A stretch of 6,398 nucleotides of DNA, from positions 1 through 6,398 of the forward strand of contig JAFUBJ010000177.1 of NCBI GenBank assembly GCA_017460265.1, given 5' to 3'. The notes beneath the pieces are model-generated. The model saw only the letters and a list, made by a program, of their open reading frames with translations. It searched no databases and was not told the origin of the DNA. Position 1 is the stretch's first letter; every line of letters begins with the position of its first letter. This document shows positions 1-6,329 of this stretch, in pieces. A program made the translations under genes and the position numbers. This stretch comes from Atopobiaceae bacterium. Lineage in GTDB: Bacteria > Actinomycetota > Coriobacteriia > Coriobacteriales > Atopobiaceae.

Positions 1-594
1 AGCGGTTGCATACTCGCGCATCGCGGCAACGAAGCGCTCCTCGTCACCTGCGCGGAATGCGCAGGTCAGCTGCACGTCCTCGGCAAAAAGCTGGTCTTTG
101 ACCTTGCCTCCCGCGTCTGAGACCATGCGGACGACCCGGTCGTAGGCCGAATACGGAATCTGCGCCGCCACCCGCGTGAACAGCGTCATCTCGACTCTCA
201 GTGCATCCTTGTGTGCTTGCGCCACCGCCTCCTGCGTCGCGGCCGTATAGGCACGCACGAGTCCTCCCGGCCCCAGGAGCGTGCCGCCAAAGTATCTTGT
301 GACCACACAGCAGACGTCCGCGAGGCCCTCCCCGCGAAGCACATCGAGCGTGGGCATGCCGGAGGTTCGCTGGGGCTCGCCGTCGTCAGAGCAACGCTCA
401 CGCCCATCAGACAGGATCCATGCGGGCACGTTGTGCCGCGCGTCGTGATGGCGGGCGCGCACCTCAGCGATGAACGCGTCGGCCTCGGCCTCGCTCGCAA
501 CATGCCGCAGCTGCGCGATGAACCGGCTGCGCCTGTCGACGAACTCCCCTATTGCCTCAGCGCCTGTCGCAAGCGTCAGATACCCCGTGGCCAT
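1..594 (-). CDS. yigZ: YigZ/IMPACT family protein (3' end cut by window edge)
   Basis: Reads without a stop from an ATG at 594 to the left edge, giving 198 residues. The family is usually about 205-215 long, so only the last few residues should be missing. Visible family motifs are RRSRFIA (21-27), ARHNV (52-56), SDDGEPQRTSG (69-79) and VVTRYFGG followed by LGPGGLVRAY (97-116), which together are diagnostic of the IMPACT N-terminal domain. Residues from about 139 on fit the small C-terminal ferredoxin-like domain (DUF1949). Family members are cytosolic. The eukaryotic relative regulates Gcn2, and the bacterial role is not well defined (nucleic-acid or ribosome binding has been proposed). The start is supported by an AAGGGGAA ribosome-binding site (601-608) 8 nt upstream. 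The gene lies 75 nt downstream of crr and could be co-transcribed with it. The ribosome-binding site takes part in a possible hairpin switch, listed separately. Identification is firm; function is not. Confidence 0.93.
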   Translation of the reverse strand, partial: MATGYLTLATGAEAIGEFVDRRSRFIAQLRHVASEAEADAFIAEVRARHHDARHNVPAWILSDGRERCSDDGEPQRTSGMPTLDVLRGEGLADVCCVVTRYFGGTLLGPGGLVRAYTAATQEAVAQAHKDALRVEMTLFTRVAAQIPYSAYDRVVRMVSDAGGKVKDQLFAEDVQLTCAFRAGDEERFVAAMREYATA

Positions 595-600
595 GTCAGA

Positions 601-645
601 TTCCCCTTACACGCAAGGGGCGCCAGGTTCAACCGGCGCCCCTTG
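601..645 (-). promoter_or_regulatory. Competing hairpins over the yigZ ribosome-binding site
   Basis: In the crr-yigZ gap the minus-strand RNA has three related arms. Arm 1 (645-635) and arm 2 (624-614) are perfectly complementary over 11 bp, with a 10-nt loop. Arm 2 also contains CCCCTT (620-615), which can instead pair with AAGGGG (608-603), the yigZ ribosome-binding site, with a 6-nt loop. The two hairpins are mutually exclusive: the long one leaves the ribosome-binding site free, the short one hides it. No T-run follows the long hairpin in the direction of yigZ, so it is not a standard intrinsic terminator there. Read the other way it is followed, after 5 nt, by TTTTGTTT. The pairing is seen directly; a regulatory role is inference, and a simple weak terminator or RNA-stabilising hairpin after crr is the alternative. 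Confidence 0.5.
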
Positions 646-669
646 ACGACTTTTGTTTATCGCAAACGC

Positions 670-1185
670 CTATGCGGTCTGGAACAGCTTGGCTCCGACA
701 GCCACCTCGCCCGCTCCGACAGCCTCAACGGAGGCAAGGTCGTCAGCGTTGGTGATGATGGTCATGACGACGTCTGGGTGTCCCGCCTTAGCAACCTTGT
801 GACGGTCAAAGGTGAGGAGGGCCTCGCCAGCATCAACGTGGTCGTCCTTCTTGACGTGCACGGTAAAGCCGTCACCCTTCATCTCGACGGTGTCGACGCC
901 CACGTGAATGAGCACCTCGACGCCATCGTCGCCCAAAAGCCCAAAGGCGTGCGGCATGGCGGCGGTCACGGTACCAGAGACGGGAGCGTACACGTTGCCG
1001 TCAGAGGGCCAGACTCCCAGGCACGGTCCCATCGCACCAGAGGAGAAGACGGGATCGGGAAGCGACGCCATGGGCTCGACCTTGCCCGCAACCGGCGCGT
1101 ACACGGCACCCTTCTCAGTTTCTACTGTTACCTTCTCAGGCTTTGCAGGCTTCTTGCCGCCAAACAACTTGTCAAACAAACCCAT
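670..1185 (-). CDS. crr: PTS glucose-type EIIA component (single domain)
   Basis: Encodes 171 residues, close to the 169 of E. coli EIIA-Glc. EIIA takes phosphate from HPr and passes it to the EIIB domain of a sugar permease, working in the cytosol. The N-terminus MGLFDKLFGG matches the start of E. coli Crr (MGLFDKL), a short amphipathic membrane-touching helix. The active-site histidine is H94 in IHVGVDTVEMKGDGF, and the second conserved histidine is H79 in PHAFG; their 15-residue spacing equals that of E. coli H75/H90. YAPVAG (29-34) and YAPVSGTV (66-73) are the usual beta-sandwich motifs. ATG at 1185 is chosen over an in-frame GTG at 1194: AAAGGGAG lies 8 nt before the ATG but directly abuts the GTG, and the ATG gives the conserved N-terminus. 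No EIIB/EIIC domain is attached, so it probably serves permeases encoded elsewhere. It stands 120 nt downstream of the ABC operon. Confidence 0.94.
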   Translation of the reverse strand: MGLFDKLFGGKKPAKPEKVTVETEKGAVYAPVAGKVEPMASLPDPVFSSGAMGPCLGVWPSDGNVYAPVSGTVTAAMPHAFGLLGDDGVEVLIHVGVDTVEMKGDGFTVHVKKDDHVDAGEALLTFDRHKVAKAGHPDVVMTIITNADDLASVEAVGAGEVAVGAKLFQTA

Positions 1186-1210
1186 GAATAGCACTCCCTT
1201 TCTTGATTAG

Positions 1211-1246
1211 ATGCATGCATCCATTCTAAGACAAGTGCTTAAGCAC
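1211..1246 (-). promoter_or_regulatory. Possible crr control region: two palindromes and a -10-like box
   Basis: The 120-nt gap before crr contains two perfect palindromes, ATGCATGCAT (1211-1220) and GTGCTTAAGCAC (1235-1246). Between them on the minus strand is TAGAAT (1228-1223), a 5/6 match to a -10 box. I find no convincing -35 hexamer at 16-18 nt from it, so the promoter call is weak. The 12-bp palindrome sits where an operator overlapping the promoter would sit. Further upstream is a 7-bp tandem direct repeat CAAACGG (1265-1278) and another 8-bp palindrome, GATGCATC, near 1286-1293. No clear intrinsic terminator follows the ABC2 stop in this gap. Confidence 0.3.
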
Positions 1247-1305
1247 GATTGGTCAGAGTGGTTCCAAACGGCAAACGGCTCCGCAGATGCATCGCCATTA
1301 CGAAC

Positions 1306-3459
1306 CTATAGGACCTGCTTGCGCACCAGGCGGGCAAATCTGCCACCCTTGTCCATCAGCTCGTCGTAGGTGCCCTCCTCAACGATCCGGCCGCCTTCCA
1401 TGACGAGGATGCGGTCGCAACCCATGACCGTGGAAAGACGGTGCGCGACCATGAGAACGGTGCACTTCTCTTGATACACCGCATCGAGCACTTTCTTCTG
1501 GGTGATGTTGTCGAGGGCACTCGTCGCCTCGTCAAGCACCATGATGGCAGGCTTGGTGGCAAAGGCCCGGGCAATGAGGATACGCTGGCGCTGACCGCCC
1601 GAGAAGCCACACGAGTTTGACTCGGAGATCTCGGTGTCAAGGCCAAGCGGCAGGGCGCGGAGGTCTTCGGCGATGCAGGCCTTCTCCGCGGCGTCCCACG
1701 CCTCCTCCTCGGTGACGGACCGTGGCGTGAAGGCGATGTTGGAGCGAACGGTTCCTGGAATCAGCTTGCTGAACTGGAAGACCGATCCCACGTGACGGCG
1801 ATACGAGCGGATGTCCAGCGACGAGAGGTCGCGGCCGTCCAGGAACACGGCGCCAGACACAGGCTTCTCGGCACCAAGGATGAGCTTGAGCAGCGTGGAC
1901 TTCCCGCAGCCGCTCTCCCCCACGAGGGCCACCTTCTCGCCTGCGCGAATCCTCAGGCTCATGTCGTTCACGGCTCCCATGCCGCCAGGGTAGGCAAAGC
2001 TCACGTGGTCAAGCTCGATGGAGCCGCGCACCTCGCGTACGACGGAGTCGGTACCGCCAATCTCGGCACGCGCCTCGAGGATGCCGGAGAGCTGTTCCAT
2101 CAGCGGGCCCATGAGCAGCATGGAGCGAAGCGAGCCGATCAGGTCGCCCACGGCCGACACCAGAAGGCCATACGAGGACGTGAACGCGATGTAGTCACCG
2201 CGGGACATGCCAGAGCCTACCACAATGGCAACGAGCACGAGCGTGCCCACGCTCGAGATGAAGGTGGTGATCTCGCTCTCGAGCTTCAGCTCGAAGGGCT
2301 GGTCGTAGTCGTACTTGAGCACGCGCTGGTAGATGGCTGCCCATCGTGCGTACACGCGACGCTCTGCGCCCATGGAGCGGATCTTCTGCGCTCCCTTGAA
2401 GGCCGAAAACATGAACCCCGACGCATCGACCTCGGCATCCATCTTGCCCATCTCGTTGCGGACGTTCTCAAAGGCCACCAGGACAGAGAAGGCGGACTTG
2501 ACGACCAGCACGACCAGCGCGGGAACAACGAGCAGAGGGCCAAACTGCATCATCTGGGGGATGAAACCGAGCGAGAACGATGCGGTCAGCAGAAGGTCGA
2601 GCACCAGGGAGAGCATGCGATCCGCAACCTGCTTTGCGGCGGAAAGACGACTCGAGACCCTACCAGAGGAGGTGTTTGCATAGAAGCTCTGGGGAAGAAG
2701 CAGGGCACGCGCCATGACGGATGCCTCCGCCTGCCCAGATATGCGCAGACGCATGTTGCTCAGCATCAGCGTCTTGGTGGCGCTGATTACCGTCTTGCAG
2801 AGACCCGCCGCGAGATACGCCCACAACGCAAGAATCAACAGGGACATGCCATCGGGAATCCCCATGGGAACGACCTCATTCAGGACCCTTCGGTGAATCA
2901 TGGGGCCGATGAGGCCAAGGAGGTAGACAAGAAACGCGGCGACGACGATGGGTACGACGTCGCGCGGGGTCATGAGCTGCAGCACCATGCGCAGGTAACC
3001 CTGGACCGTGTTTGCCCCCTCGGGAACAGGACGATAGATGGTCCAGCCATAGCGCTTCAGCGCGACACCCTTCCTGAGACGCCCCTCTTCGCCCGTGCTG
3101 GGACAGCAATAGTGGTACCCCGTCATGGATGGCCTACAGGCAACGTATTCGCCACTCTCAAGCTGGGCAAGCACGAACTCGGACCTGTTGCGCCATTCAT
3201 CGTCATGCAGGTCACAGGTCTCGTACATGATTCCCTGTGGCGAGAGCGAGCACTCGAGCAGGTCCTCGATCGACGCGCATCCGAGCACGATGTCGCTCTT
3301 GACCTTCATCCAGTCAAGCAAGAGGCGAAGCGCGTTCTGGGCACCGTCACCACCTGAGGCATTCACCATTTTGTTGCGTATCAGGGCATCGTCTGCACTG
3401 CTCTCGGCGGCGAGGTCGGCAGCCGCACGATGCTCAAGCTGTTCTGTGTACATTCCCAT
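1306..3459 (-). CDS. NHLM-type ABC exporter, permease/ATPase without peptidase (ABC2)
   Basis: A 717-residue fused permease-ATPase for export across the cytoplasmic membrane. Residues 1-165 are a soluble N-terminal domain ending in YGWTIYRPVPEG (137-148), followed by a short linker; this arrangement resembles the NHLM_micro_ABC2 family (exporters of nitrile-hydratase-leader/proteusin peptide systems). About six membrane segments lie between 169 and 450. The ATPase domain is complete: Walker A GESGCGKS (514-521), Q-loop Q562, signature SGGQR (620-624), Walker B IMVLDE (639-644, Glu present) and switch His673. There is no C39 peptidase. The start ATG at 3459 has AGGAGG (3470-3475) 10 nt upstream; that site overlaps the stop codon of the upstream ABC1 gene, so the two are translationally linked and probably form a heterodimer. 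The N-terminal domain has several Cys (61, 70, 82, 108, 118, 119). A generic MsbA-like exporter is the alternative, but the N-terminal domain and partner argue against it. Confidence 0.85.
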   Translation of the reverse strand: MGMYTEQLEHRAAADLAAESSADDALIRNKMVNASGGDGAQNALRLLLDWMKVKSDIVLGCASIEDLLECSLSPQGIMYETCDLHDDEWRNRSEFVLAQLESGEYVACRPSMTGYHYCCPSTGEEGRLRKGVALKRYGWTIYRPVPEGANTVQGYLRMVLQLMTPRDVVPIVVAAFLVYLLGLIGPMIHRRVLNEVVPMGIPDGMSLLILALWAYLAAGLCKTVISATKTLMLSNMRLRISGQAEASVMARALLLPQSFYANTSSGRVSSRLSAAKQVADRMLSLVLDLLLTASFSLGFIPQMMQFGPLLVVPALVVLVVKSAFSVLVAFENVRNEMGKMDAEVDASGFMFSAFKGAQKIRSMGAERRVYARWAAIYQRVLKYDYDQPFELKLESEITTFISSVGTLVLVAIVVGSGMSRGDYIAFTSSYGLLVSAVGDLIGSLRSMLLMGPLMEQLSGILEARAEIGGTDSVVREVRGSIELDHVSFAYPGGMGAVNDMSLRIRAGEKVALVGESGCGKSTLLKLILGAEKPVSGAVFLDGRDLSSLDIRSYRRHVGSVFQFSKLIPGTVRSNIAFTPRSVTEEEAWDAAEKACIAEDLRALPLGLDTEISESNSCGFSGGQRQRILIARAFATKPAIMVLDEATSALDNITQKKVLDAVYQEKCTVLMVAHRLSTVMGCDRILVMEGGRIVEEGTYDELMDKGGRFARLVRKQVL

Positions 3460-3469
3460 CGCGTCTTCG

Positions 3470-3475
3470 CCTCCT
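3470..3475 (-). promoter_or_regulatory. Ribosome-binding site of ABC2, overlapping the ABC1 stop
   Basis: Minus-strand AGGAGG at 3475-3470 includes two bases of the ABC1 TAG stop (3476-3474) and lies 10 nt before the ATG at 3459. Only 14 nt separate the two reading frames, so ribosomes finishing ABC1 can start ABC2 directly, favouring equal production of the two subunits. Confidence 0.8.
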
Positions 3476-5603
3476 AACCCGTCGTCACCAAGTCGTGATA
3501 GAGCCCGCCTTGGGCCATCAGCTCGTCATGGGTACCTCGCGCCACGATGCGGCCCTTCTCCATCACGATGATCTGGTCCGCGTCGCGGATGGTCGAAAGG
3601 CGATGCGCCACGATGACGGTCGTCACGTTGACGGCACGGATGGCCTCCATCACCTTCTCCTCCGTCAGCGCGTCAAGCGCCGAGGTAAACTCGTCAAGCA
3701 GGAGGAACGTCGGCTCCATCTCGAGAGCGCGTGCCAGCTCGAGCCTCTGCAGCTCGCCGCCCGAGTAGTTCTTTCCGTTTTCGCTGATGACGGTGTCATA
3801 GCCGTCGCGCTCTCGGATAATACGGTCGTGAATCTGTGCGTCACGAGCCGCCATGACCCTCGCATAGTTCTCGATGGTGTCGTCCCACATCTTGAGGTTC
3901 GAGCGCACGGAGTCCTCGAAGATCATGATCTCTTGGTCAACCGCAACGACCGAGGAGCGGAACACGACGTCGGGTATCTCCTCGCGCGTCTTGCCGCCGT
4001 ACGTGATGGTGCCCGCGGCAGGACGATAGAGGTCGGCAATGAGCTTGAGCAGCGTCGACTTTCCGCATCCGGTCTTTCCGACGATCGCAAAGACCTCGCC
4101 GGGGTGAATCGTAAGCGAGACGTCGCTCAAGGCAAGCGGGTCTCCCGGGTTGTAGCGATAGCCCACGTTCTCAAGCACGAGGTCACCGCGGATCTTGTCG
4201 GGCTCGGACCCCTCGGGCAGCGGGACCTCCAGAACGGTATCGCGATGGTTGATGTCTTCCACACGCTCGATGTTGGTGCGCATGGTCTGGAGCGTGTTTA
4301 TCGTGTTCACGCAGTTGGAGAGTGAGTTTCCCACGCGGCCCACAACCATCTGCATGGTGGCCATCGACGCAGAGTCAAACTCTCCCTTCATCATGAAGTA
4401 TGCGCCCACAAACAGAAGCGCCGCGCTCGAAAAGACGCTGTGCACGCCCGAGACGATCGACGTCACGGCGTTAAGCCTGTTACCGGTGCGGCTGCTGTCC
4501 TGGTAGTCGGTCTGCGATGCCTTCCACATGCCAAAGAAGACGCGCTCGGTTCCGCCCATCTTGATGGTGTCAATGGTGCCGATGCCGTTAAGGGCGGTGG
4601 AGCGCATGGCGCCCGAGCTGGAGACCATCGATCGCGACCTGAGGGCGAGGGCATTGCGCTGAGACCTCATGCAGATGAGGTACACCACCTCGACCGCAAG
4701 GCAGACGGCAGCAACGACATGGTTGTAGGAGAACATCATGACGAGGTACGCCGTTGCCGTTGCGACATCGATCATGCGCGGCACCAGCGTGAGGATGATC
4801 GACCTATCGAGATAGGAGTTGTTGTCCATGCGCTGCATGAGCTCGCCGGCACTTGCCTGGTCAAAGAACTCCATAGGCAGACGGAACAGGTGCTTGAAGA
4901 GCTTCGAGCCCGAACGCGCCGCGGCACGCCGGCTCGTTTCGCGCACGTTCAGGGTCTTGCCCATCGCCATCACGGTATACGCAAGAAGCAGAATGGCCTC
5001 GAGCGTGATGAGAGCCCAGATGGCGCCCTTCTCCATTCCGGCGGTTGCCTTCTCGTCGAGAAGCCTCTTGATGCCGTTGAGGTAGACCAAGTTAAGCACA
5101 ACAGCGGCAGCATTCAGGACAAAGATCTTGCCGAGATCTCCCCTCATCCCGTCGAGACGCCGGGAAAGAAGCTCTCTAAGCGTCTCGGGGCTTCCCCCTT
5201 TCTCAAAGGTGGGTCCGGGGCGCAAGATGATGGCGGTTCCGCCATACAGGCTTTCGAACTTCTCCTGGGTAATCTCGTATTCGCCCCTCGCAGGATCGGA
5301 GAGCTCGACTTTGTTACGACTGAAACCCTTGACAATGGTGTAGTAGCGCTTTCTCCACAACACCATGACGGGAAAGTGCTCCTGCTTGAGTTCCTGGACG
5401 CTGAGCTTCTTCACTTCCGACTCGAGCCCATAGGATTCTGCAGCCATCGTGATGACTGATGCGGGCGTGCCGTTACGTGATGCTGGGCAAACGACGCGCA
5501 TCTCTTTCATGGGAACGTAGCGGCCATAGAACAGGAGCATGGTTGAGAGCGCCGCGGCAGCATTGTCGGAGAGGGACATCTGTATGACGGTCTGTACCTT
5601 CAT
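3474..5603 (-). CDS. NHLM-type ABC exporter with degenerate C39 peptidase domain (ABC1)
   Basis: Read from ATG 5603 it is 709 residues, the usual size for the NHLM_micro_ABC1 peptidase/permease/ATPase family. Residues 3-130 are a C39-type domain: VIQM then SLSDNAAAALSTML, YGRYVPMKEMRVVC, and SDPARGEY, followed by the family linker FEKGGSPETL. Catalytic residues are lost. Asn14 (codon 5564-5562) stands where the Cys of TECGAAAL should be, and Tyr87 where the His of NHFVVLEG should be; Gln8 and Asp103 are kept. It should bind but not cut a leader peptide, as the Cys-less domain of HlyB does. Membrane segments lie at about 159-430. The ATPase is intact: Walker A GKTGCGKS (509-516), Q557, signature SGGEL (614-618), Walker B FLLLDE (633-638), His667. 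The frame stays open upstream to a TTG at 5855 (793 residues). I prefer 5603 because C39 domains normally begin 10-20 residues before the Cys position; GAGGAG lies 3 nt upstream, which is rather close. Confidence 0.86.
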   Translation of the reverse strand: MKVQTVIQMSLSDNAAAALSTMLLFYGRYVPMKEMRVVCPASRNGTPASVITMAAESYGLESEVKKLSVQELKQEHFPVMVLWRKRYYTIVKGFSRNKVELSDPARGEYEITQEKFESLYGGTAIILRPGPTFEKGGSPETLRELLSRRLDGMRGDLGKIFVLNAAAVVLNLVYLNGIKRLLDEKATAGMEKGAIWALITLEAILLLAYTVMAMGKTLNVRETSRRAAARSGSKLFKHLFRLPMEFFDQASAGELMQRMDNNSYLDRSIILTLVPRMIDVATATAYLVMMFSYNHVVAAVCLAVEVVYLICMRSQRNALALRSRSMVSSSGAMRSTALNGIGTIDTIKMGGTERVFFGMWKASQTDYQDSSRTGNRLNAVTSIVSGVHSVFSSAALLFVGAYFMMKGEFDSASMATMQMVVGRVGNSLSNCVNTINTLQTMRTNIERVEDINHRDTVLEVPLPEGSEPDKIRGDLVLENVGYRYNPGDPLALSDVSLTIHPGEVFAIVGKTGCGKSTLLKLIADLYRPAAGTITYGGKTREEIPDVVFRSSVVAVDQEIMIFEDSVRSNLKMWDDTIENYARVMAARDAQIHDRIIRERDGYDTVISENGKNYSGGELQRLELARALEMEPTFLLLDEFTSALDALTEEKVMEAIRAVNVTTVIVAHRLSTIRDADQIIVMEKGRIVARGTHDELMAQGGLYHDLVTTG

Positions 5604-5855
5604 GTTCTCCTCGATCAAATGAACTAAACACTCATCCCACAAGGACGGTTGCATCCCCATGCGACAAACGTATTGTATCGCACGGAATCTTTTGCTCTGC
5701 AGACGGTTTGCGACTTCTGCCCTGCTCGCCCAATACGTGATGTTGAGATGCTGCGATATCGCACAAATCTCGATTACGCTATCGTTGAACGGTACGAGAA
5801 GAAACGGAGCATCAGGCATCCATTCTTCCCACGAAATGAGCGCTGGCAGGTTCAA
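5604..5855 (-). other. In-frame 5' extension of ABC1 (84 codons), uncertain coding
   Basis: The ABC1 frame continues upstream without a stop to a TTG at 5855, with an ATG at 5819 (GGGAAG lies just before it). The extra residues (MPDAPFLLVPFND..., ...WASRAEVANRLQSK...) look like folded protein, but I do not recognise them. Third-position G+C is clearly lower than in the rest of the gene. The far 5' part overlaps the opposite-strand surface-protein remnant. It may be a genuine additional N-terminal domain, the tail of an upstream gene fused in frame after a deletion, or noncoding leader holding the operon promoter. I see TACAAT-like boxes here but no matched -35. Confidence 0.4.
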
Positions 5856-6202
5856 GACCTACGGCTGGCGCTTCAGCCCAAAGATGGCAGAGGGTGCCAG
5901 CATCATGGACCCGCAGTTCGCGCTTTGCTATGACATCGTCTGCAAGCTTGTCGACGACCCCGAGCCAAAACCAGAGCCAGACCCGAAGCCTACGCCCAAG
6001 CCCACTCCGGAACCAACACCCAAGCCAGACGTAAAGCCAGCGTCGGACAAAGCGCCAGCACTGCCATCAACCGGCGAGGATTCCCTCTGCGTCTGGCCGA
6101 TTGTCCTTTTTTGGCCTTACGACCTTCCTCTCCGCCGCTGGGATTCGTATGAAACGCTCACGTCCCGCTAGACAAGAATCAAAGCCATGCCATAATGCTT
6201 GA
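5836..6202 (+). pseudogene. 3' remnant of LPxTG surface protein, frameshifted
   Basis: The plus strand encodes a short unrecognised stretch (SAGRFKTYGWRFSPK...), then a proline/charged wall-spanning repeat of PEP, PKP and PTP units (5959-6060), then the sortase motif LPSTG (6061-6075). In the frame of the motif the tail reads WPYDLPLRRWDSYE and stops at TAG 6169-6171, with no membrane helix. Removing one T from the T6 run at 6107-6112 gives PIVLFGLTTFLSAAGI followed by RMKRSRPAR, a textbook sorting-signal helix and positive tail, ending at TGA 6200-6202. So a +1 shift in the homopolymer has broken the anchor (or is a sequencing error, or phase variation). The 5' part of the gene is missing: no ribosome-binding site or signal peptide lies upstream, and the coding look disappears left of 5836. 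A functional copy would have been anchored to peptidoglycan by a class of sortase not encoded here. Confidence 0.8.
6169..6196 (+). promoter_or_regulatory. Sigma-70-like promoter for the leader RNA
   Basis: TAGACA (6169-6174) and CATAAT (6191-6196) are each 5/6 matches to the -35 and -10 consensus and are 16 nt apart. The predicted start, 7-8 nt downstream, is at about 6203-6204, which is the first base of the closing stem of the structured RNA. The -35 box overlaps the stop of the frameshifted surface-protein frame, and the -10 lies inside the tail of the restored frame. Confidence 0.65.
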
Positions 6203-6329
6203 AATGTGGGAGCGCGCCCTTGTGGGACGTGCCTGCAGGGGGACGAGTCCGCCATCTTAACGTGGTCTTGCAGGCGGCCGATGGCGGGGGCGTCCTTAAT
6301 CCGCTTACGCTAAAATTCCTCCCACATCG
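6203..6329 (+). ncRNA. Structured leader RNA, class not recognised (riboswitch-like)
   Basis: The predicted transcript folds on itself from its first bases. P1 is 9 perfect pairs (6204-6212 with 6319-6327) and encloses the element. P2 pairs GGACG 6225-6229 with CGTCC 6291-6295. Inside P2 are two stems that cross: A, GCCTGCA 6231-6237 with TGCAGGC 6269-6275, and B, CCGCCATC 6249-6256 with GATGGCGG 6280-6287. Together A and B form a pseudoknot or two alternative states. The 15-bp hairpin directly after P1 and the ribosome-binding site and ATG beyond give a promoter, aptamer-like domain, hairpin and start codon in the usual order for a cis-regulatory leader. I do not match it to TPP, FMN, cobalamin, SAM, glycine, T-box, SRP, tmRNA or RNase P RNA. 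A free small RNA of 6S-like size (about 168 nt to the hairpin) is the alternative. Pairing is read from the sequence; function is inferred. Confidence 0.55.

Noticed and set aside
614..657. Plus-strand intrinsic terminator (hairpin followed by TTTTGTTT)
   Set aside because: No rightward gene ends here, and the T-rich stretch is separated from the stem by 5 nt. The hairpin is better read in the leftward crr-yigZ transcript.
211..1191. Long plus-strand open frame (326 codons) across yigZ and crr
   Set aside because: It is antisense to two clearly recognised genes, its translation resembles no protein, and it arises from G+C-rich codon structure.
1186..1194. GTG at 1194 as the crr start
   Set aside because: It directly abuts the AAAGGGAG ribosome-binding site, leaving no spacer; ATG at 1185 has an 8-nt spacer and gives the conserved MGLFDKL N-terminus.
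1792..3357. 521-codon plus-strand open frame inside ABC2
   Set aside because: It lies wholly antisense to a well-supported exporter gene, is rich in His/Arg/Gly as expected for a mirror frame, and has no ribosome-binding site or recognisable motif.
4440..5459. 339-codon plus-strand open frame inside ABC1
   Set aside because: Antisense mirror of the permease and C39 region with no family motifs.
5649..5933. Plus-strand 94-codon frame left of the surface-protein remnant
   Set aside because: No ribosome-binding site and no recognisable motif; it overlaps the remnant in a different frame and the ABC1 extension on the other strand.
5959..6060. Short repeats as a CRISPR-like or tandem-repeat array
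   Set aside because: The repetition is at the protein level (PEP/PKP/PTP units of a wall-spanning region), with no regular DNA repeat-spacer pattern.
6311..6316. TAAAAT as an alternative -10 box close to the rightward gene
   Set aside because: No -35-like hexamer is found at 16-18 nt (GGGCGT there). The pair at 6169-6196 is far better, though a secondary start cannot be excluded.
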